Positions 61,732 through 64,000 of a stretch of DNA of 64,000 bases are shown piece by piece. Under the pieces are notes generated by a model. That model worked only from the letters and a program-made list of their open reading frames with translations, did no database searches and was not told the DNA's origin. Source of the DNA: Rossellomorea aquimaris (lineage in GTDB: Bacteria > Bacillota > Bacilli > Bacillales > Bacillaceae_B). Numbering within the stretch: the first letter of the stretch is position 1; each line of letters begins with the position of its first letter. Both the position numbers and the translations under genes were made by a program. The DNA is taken from the NCBI RefSeq assembly GCF_003315075.1, contig NZ_QNRJ01000010.1, forward strand, positions 50,002 through 114,001, written 5' to 3'.

Positions 61732-61845
61732 TTAAGAGCTGTTCTTCTTACGGTAAAAATACCAGCATTGATTAAGGAGCTTGATTTGATATCGATCCTT
61801 CTCAAAATAGGCTCTCCTCAATTGATTCACAAGCCAGTTAGGCAT
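61732..61845 (-). CDS. cmpA: cortex morphogenetic protein CmpA
   Basis: A 37-residue protein starts at ATG 61845, with AAGGAGG upstream at good spacing. The sequence (MPNWLVNQLRRAYFEKDRYQ then IKLLNQCWYFYRKKNSS) is almost the same as B. subtilis CmpA. That peptide steers the spore-coat quality-control pathway by targeting SpoIVA for degradation. It is a strong sign that the organism forms endospores. It is opposite to tex and sprT-like. Confidence 0.95.
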   Translation of the reverse strand: MPNWLVNQLRRAYFEKDRYQIKLLNQCWYFYRKKNSS

Positions 61846-61994
61846 GGGGTAACCTCCTTATCTCTAAGAAAGTGCCAGCTGAATCCGTGTGATGACATTC
61901 CTTGGAGTATTTTGTCATGCTGAAACAGTAAGGGTGATATCTAGTTTATGCTATAATAGGTTGTCATGTTCTAATTAAGAAAGAAGGATTTCAT

Positions 61995-62471
61995 ATGACG
62001 GACGCTGAGCTTCAATTTCTTGTTGAAAAAATATCTATTCAATCTTTTCGTAAGCCTTTCCTTCATAAAGCATATTTCAACCCAAGACTAAGAACCACTG
62101 GGGGAAGGTATATGTTAGGTAGTCATAATATCGATATTAATCGTAAATATTTGGACGAGCATGGTATGGATGAATTAATAGGAATCATTAAACATGAGTT
62201 GTGTCATTATCATTTGCATATTGAAGGTAAAGGATATAAGCATGGAGATGAAGATTTTAAGAGGCTTCTAAATGAAGTTGGGGGTCCAAGACATTGTTCG
62301 ATATTAACGAGTGTGAATAAGAGAAAAAGGTATTTGATTTATGTGTGCTCGAAGTGCGGGTTGGAGTTTAAAAGAAGAAGGAAGATCAATTTAAGAAAAT
62401 ACGTGTGTGGACGTTGTAAAGGGAAGCTTAAATTAGTGAAGGAAGTCATTATGAAGGAAGGAAAATCCTGA
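61995..62471 (+). CDS. SprT family zinc metalloprotease-like protein (YdcK)
   Basis: The 158-residue protein has the zinc-binding KHELCHYHLHIEG (HExxH) near residue 70 in an SprT-type domain (YFNPRLRTTGGRYMLGSHNIDIN before it). A C-terminal zinc ribbon (CSKCGLEFKRRRKINLRKYVCGRCKG) follows. The family is related to Spartan proteases, but bacterial members are uncharacterised. ATG 61995 follows GAAGGA. It is the last protein gene before the tRNA cluster, as ydcK in B. subtilis. Confidence 0.94.
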   Translation: MTDAELQFLVEKISIQSFRKPFLHKAYFNPRLRTTGGRYMLGSHNIDINRKYLDEHGMDELIGIIKHELCHYHLHIEGKGYKHGDEDFKRLLNEVGGPRHCSILTSVNKRKRYLIYVCSKCGLEFKRRRKINLRKYVCGRCKGKLKLVKEVIMKEGKS

Positions 62472-62527
62472 GTGGTTAATCCCCTGATGATGAGCATTTT
62501 TTTCTGATGAAAAGTGTTTGAAAGTAG

Positions 62528-62556
62528 TTGACAATAAATAGAGGAGTCATTATAAT
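62528..62556 (+). promoter_or_regulatory. consensus sigma-A promoter of the tRNA cluster
   Basis: TTGACA (62528-62533) and TATAAT (62551-62556) have a 17-base spacer, a perfect match, about 45 bases before the first tRNA gene. Confidence 0.92.
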
Positions 62557-62600
62557 CTAAAGAGTCGATAAGACGAGTTAAGCGAAAGAATACTTTACGT

Positions 62601-62675
62601 TCCGCAGTAGCTCAGTGGTAGAGCTATCGGCTGTTAACCGATCGGTCGCAAGTTCGAATCTTGCCTGCGGAGCCA
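62601..62675 (+). tRNA. tRNA-Asn (anticodon GTT), CCA encoded
   Basis: A cloverleaf with acceptor TCCGCAG/CTGCGGA, GTT in the anticodon loop and GTTCGAATC in the T arm. It opens the cluster. Confidence 0.97.
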
Positions 62676-62682
62676 TTTTTAT

Positions 62683-62773
62683 GGGGAAGTACTCAAGTGG
62701 CTGAAGAGGCGCCCCTGCTAAGGGTGTAGGTCGGGCAACTGGCGCGAGGGTTCAAATCCCTCCTTCTCCGCCA
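62683..62773 (+). tRNA. tRNA-Ser (anticodon GCT), CCA encoded
   Basis: A 91-base type II tRNA with long variable arm, acceptor GGGGAAG/CTTCTCC with one G-U pair and GCT in the anticodon loop. Confidence 0.96.
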
Positions 62774-62788
62774 TTACTTTCAGAACAT

Positions 62789-62860
62789 GGCCCATTGGTC
62801 AAGCGGTTAAGACACCGCCCTTTCACGGCGGTAACACGGGTTCGAATCCCGTATGGGTCA
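62789..62860 (+). tRNA. tRNA-Glu (anticodon TTC), no CCA encoded
   Basis: Acceptor GGCCCAT/ATGGGTC, anticodon loop CTTTCAC. The gene ends at the discriminator A and is followed by T-rich sequence, so CCA is added later. Confidence 0.96.
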
Positions 62861-62973
62861 TTTTTATTTTTGTTATTGCAACTTAAAAAATTCATTTTGC
62901 TAGCGTGAATAATGAAAGTTATTTTGCTTTCGCAAGGTAAGGATAGTTATTTTCGCTAACGCGAAAAAACTTT

Positions 62974-63050
62974 GGTCCGGTAGTTCAGTTGGTTAGAATG
63001 CCTGCCTGTCACGCAGGAGGTCGCGGGTTCGAGTCCCGTCCGGACCGCCA
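62974..63050 (+). tRNA. tRNA-Asp (anticodon GTC), CCA encoded
   Basis: Acceptor GGTCCGG/CCGGACC and GTC in the anticodon loop (CTGTCAC). The 113-base gap before it holds two short hairpins (TTGC-TTTC-GCAA and TTTCGC-TAAC-GCGAAA), perhaps processing signals. Confidence 0.97.
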
Positions 63051-63071
63051 GATTATTTATTTAAAAAGTTA

Positions 63072-63101
63072 TTGACTTTAATGTTTTGGACATGTTATTA
63101 T
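63072..63101 (+). promoter_or_regulatory. internal promoter in the tRNA cluster
   Basis: TTGACT (63072-63077) and TATTAT (63096-63101) with an 18-base spacer, between tRNA-Asp and tRNA-Gln. Confidence 0.65.
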
Positions 63102-63130
63102 ATAAACCTCGTCACTTTTTGACGAAACAT

Positions 63131-63205
63131 TGGGCTATAGCCAAGCGGTAAGGCATCGCACTTTGACTGCGACATGCGTTGGTTCGAATCCAGCTAGCCC
63201 AGCCA
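63131..63205 (+). tRNA. tRNA-Gln (anticodon TTG), CCA encoded
   Basis: Acceptor TGGGCTA/TAGCCCA, anticodon loop CTTTGAC. Confidence 0.97.
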
Positions 63206-63210
63206 TTTAA

Positions 63211-63286
63211 GAGCCATTAGCTCAGTTGGTAGAGCATCTGACTTTTAATCAGAGGGTCGAAGGTTCGAATCCTTCATGGCTCACCA
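63211..63286 (+). tRNA. tRNA-Lys (anticodon TTT), CCA encoded
   Basis: Acceptor GAGCCAT/ATGGCTC, anticodon loop CTTTTAA. Confidence 0.97.
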
Positions 63287-63323
63287 AAGATTTTTGCGGT
63301 AGCAAAAATATCTAACCATTTAT

Positions 63324-63405
63324 GCGGGTGTGGCGGAATTGGCAGACGCACCAGACTTAGGATCTGGCGCCGCAAGGCGTGGGGGTTCAAGTCCCTTCAC
63401 CCGCA
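63324..63405 (+). tRNA. tRNA-Leu (anticodon TAG), no CCA encoded
   Basis: A type II tRNA with acceptor GCGGGTG/CACCCGC, anticodon loop CTTAGGA and a long variable arm. Sequence after the discriminator A is CTTTG, so CCA is not encoded. Confidence 0.95.
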
Positions 63406-63441
63406 CTTTGAAAGTTGTTGAAATGACTTTTCGAAAAGCTA

Positions 63442-63470
63442 TTGACACAACATAGTATCCTCGTTATAAT
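63442..63470 (+). promoter_or_regulatory. second consensus promoter within the tRNA cluster
   Basis: TTGACA (63442-63447) and TATAAT (63465-63470), 17-base spacer, perfect consensus. It lies just before tRNA-Leu (GAG) and may drive the last tRNA genes and the rRNA operon. Confidence 0.9.
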
Positions 63471-63489
63471 AGTGTTTGTCGCTTTAAAC

Positions 63490-63575
<86 letters not shown>

Positions 63576-63594
63576 AAAGGATTTAAAACATATT

Positions 63595-63671
63595 GCGCCC
63601 GTAGCTCAATTGGATAGAGCGTTTGACTACGGATCAAAAGGTTAGGGGTTCGACTCCTCTCGGGCGCGCCA
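63595..63671 (+). tRNA. tRNA-Arg (anticodon ACG), CCA encoded
   Basis: Acceptor GCGCCCG/CGGGCGC and anticodon loop CTACGGA. Its anticodon reads CGN codons, including the CGC proposed as specifier of the argS T-box. Confidence 0.97.
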
Positions 63672-63726
63672 TCTTATTTCTACAAGCGAGTGTTTCATAC
63701 TCATAGTAATACATATGCTTTTCTAG

Positions 63727-63803
63727 CGGGAAGTAGCTCAGCTTGGTAGAGCACTTGGTTTGGGACCAAGGGGTCGCAGGTTCGAATCCTGTCTTCCCGA
63801 CCA
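63727..63803 (+). tRNA. tRNA-Pro (anticodon TGG), CCA encoded
   Basis: Acceptor CGGGAAG/CTTCCCG and anticodon loop TTTGGGA. Confidence 0.97.
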
Positions 63804-63817
63804 TCACAATATTATAT

Positions 63818-63891
63818 GCGGGTGTAGTTTAGTGGTAAAACCTCAGCCTTCCAAGCTGATGATGAGGGTTCGATTCCCTTCACCCGCTCCA
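63818..63891 (+). tRNA. tRNA-Gly (anticodon TCC), CCA encoded
   Basis: Acceptor GCGGGTG/CACCCGC and anticodon loop CTTCCAA. It is the last tRNA before the 16S rRNA leader. Confidence 0.97.
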
Positions 63892-63984
63892 ATTTATTGC
63901 TTTTATTGAACCTTGAAAACTGAACAAAACAAGACAATACGTCAACGTTAATTCTAGATTTATTTTTAAAGAGCTATTCAAACT

Positions 63985-64000
63985 TTTATCGGAGAGTTTG
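63985..64000 (+). rRNA. 16S ribosomal RNA, 5' end (cut by window end)
   Basis: The window ends in TTTATCGGAGAGTTTG, the conserved 5' start of Bacillus 16S rRNA. The preceding leader has TTGAAAACTGAACAAAAC, which is typical of Bacillus rRNA operon borders. Only about 16 bases of the gene are visible. Confidence 0.92.

Overview
The window is a stretch of chromosome from a Gram-positive, low-G+C, spore-forming member of the Bacillaceae. The evidence is gene content and order. The right half (ddl, murF, cshA, ydbS, ydbT, rhomboid, acpS, ydcC, alr, ndoAI/ndoA, rsbRA-S-T-U-V-W-sigB-rsbX, tex, cmpA, sprT-like, tRNA cluster) follows the Bacillus subtilis ydb-ydc region gene for gene. Ribosome binding sites are strong, TTG and GTG starts are frequent, and CmpA and YdcC are sporulation-linked. 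The species cannot be named from the sequence alone.

Layout. Positions 1-9400 hold mixed housekeeping and accessory genes: a YqcI/YcgG protein, a DUF4097 protein, a CAP-domain lipoprotein, a DmpA-type peptidase, 3-methyladenine glycosylase, an EAL phosphodiesterase behind a class II cyclic-di-GMP riboswitch, a fused double ABC permease, a Cdd1-like protein and a YibQ-like deacetylase. Positions 9400-22950 are mainly transporters and small conserved proteins. They include a NhaC-family carrier under a SAM (S-box) riboswitch, an MFS carrier, cardiolipin synthase, an AGCS amino-acid symporter, DUF819 and CBS proteins, a second CAP protein, a lipid kinase and a DedA protein. Positions 23150-28850 hold a T-box-controlled argS, a RodA-type protein, sfsA and a BsuPI lipoprotein. 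Positions 29056-37361 hold an E. coli ynjBCD/ynjF-like cluster: binding protein (broken by a stop codon), two permeases, ATPase, TVP38-type membrane protein, CDP-alcohol phosphatidyltransferase and a mercuric-reductase-like flavoenzyme. A convergent flavoprotein of the type fused to SelD elsewhere, and an acetyltransferase, follow. Positions 37600-49200 carry a dicarboxylate/amino-acid symporter, cell-wall genes ddl-murF, an esterase, RNA helicase cshA, a NERD protein and uvsE (both inserted relative to B. subtilis), ydbS-ydbT and a rhomboid protease. Positions 49900-62471 carry acpS, ydcC, alr, the MazEF-type ndoAI-ndoA pair, the complete sigma-B operon with its internal sigma-B promoter, tex, cmpA and sprT. 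Positions 62601-63891 hold eleven tRNA genes leading into a 16S rRNA gene cut by the window end.

How the parts work together. RNA-level control is well represented: c-di-GMP-II, SAM-I and T-box leaders, each with an intrinsic terminator. The rsb operon is a complete partner-switching cascade: RsbRA/RsbS stressosome, RsbT, RsbU, RsbV/RsbW, SigB, with RsbX as feedback phosphatase. ddl, murF and alr form a D-alanine/peptidoglycan group. The most unusual items are the c-di-GMP-II riboswitch in front of a phosphodiesterase gene, the ynj-like redox/membrane cluster with its broken binding protein, and a six-copy GACGCAATTA array with a 20-21 bp period before the NERD gene. Large palindromic repeats near acpS and tex, and a dispersed GGGACGGACC motif, are also notable.
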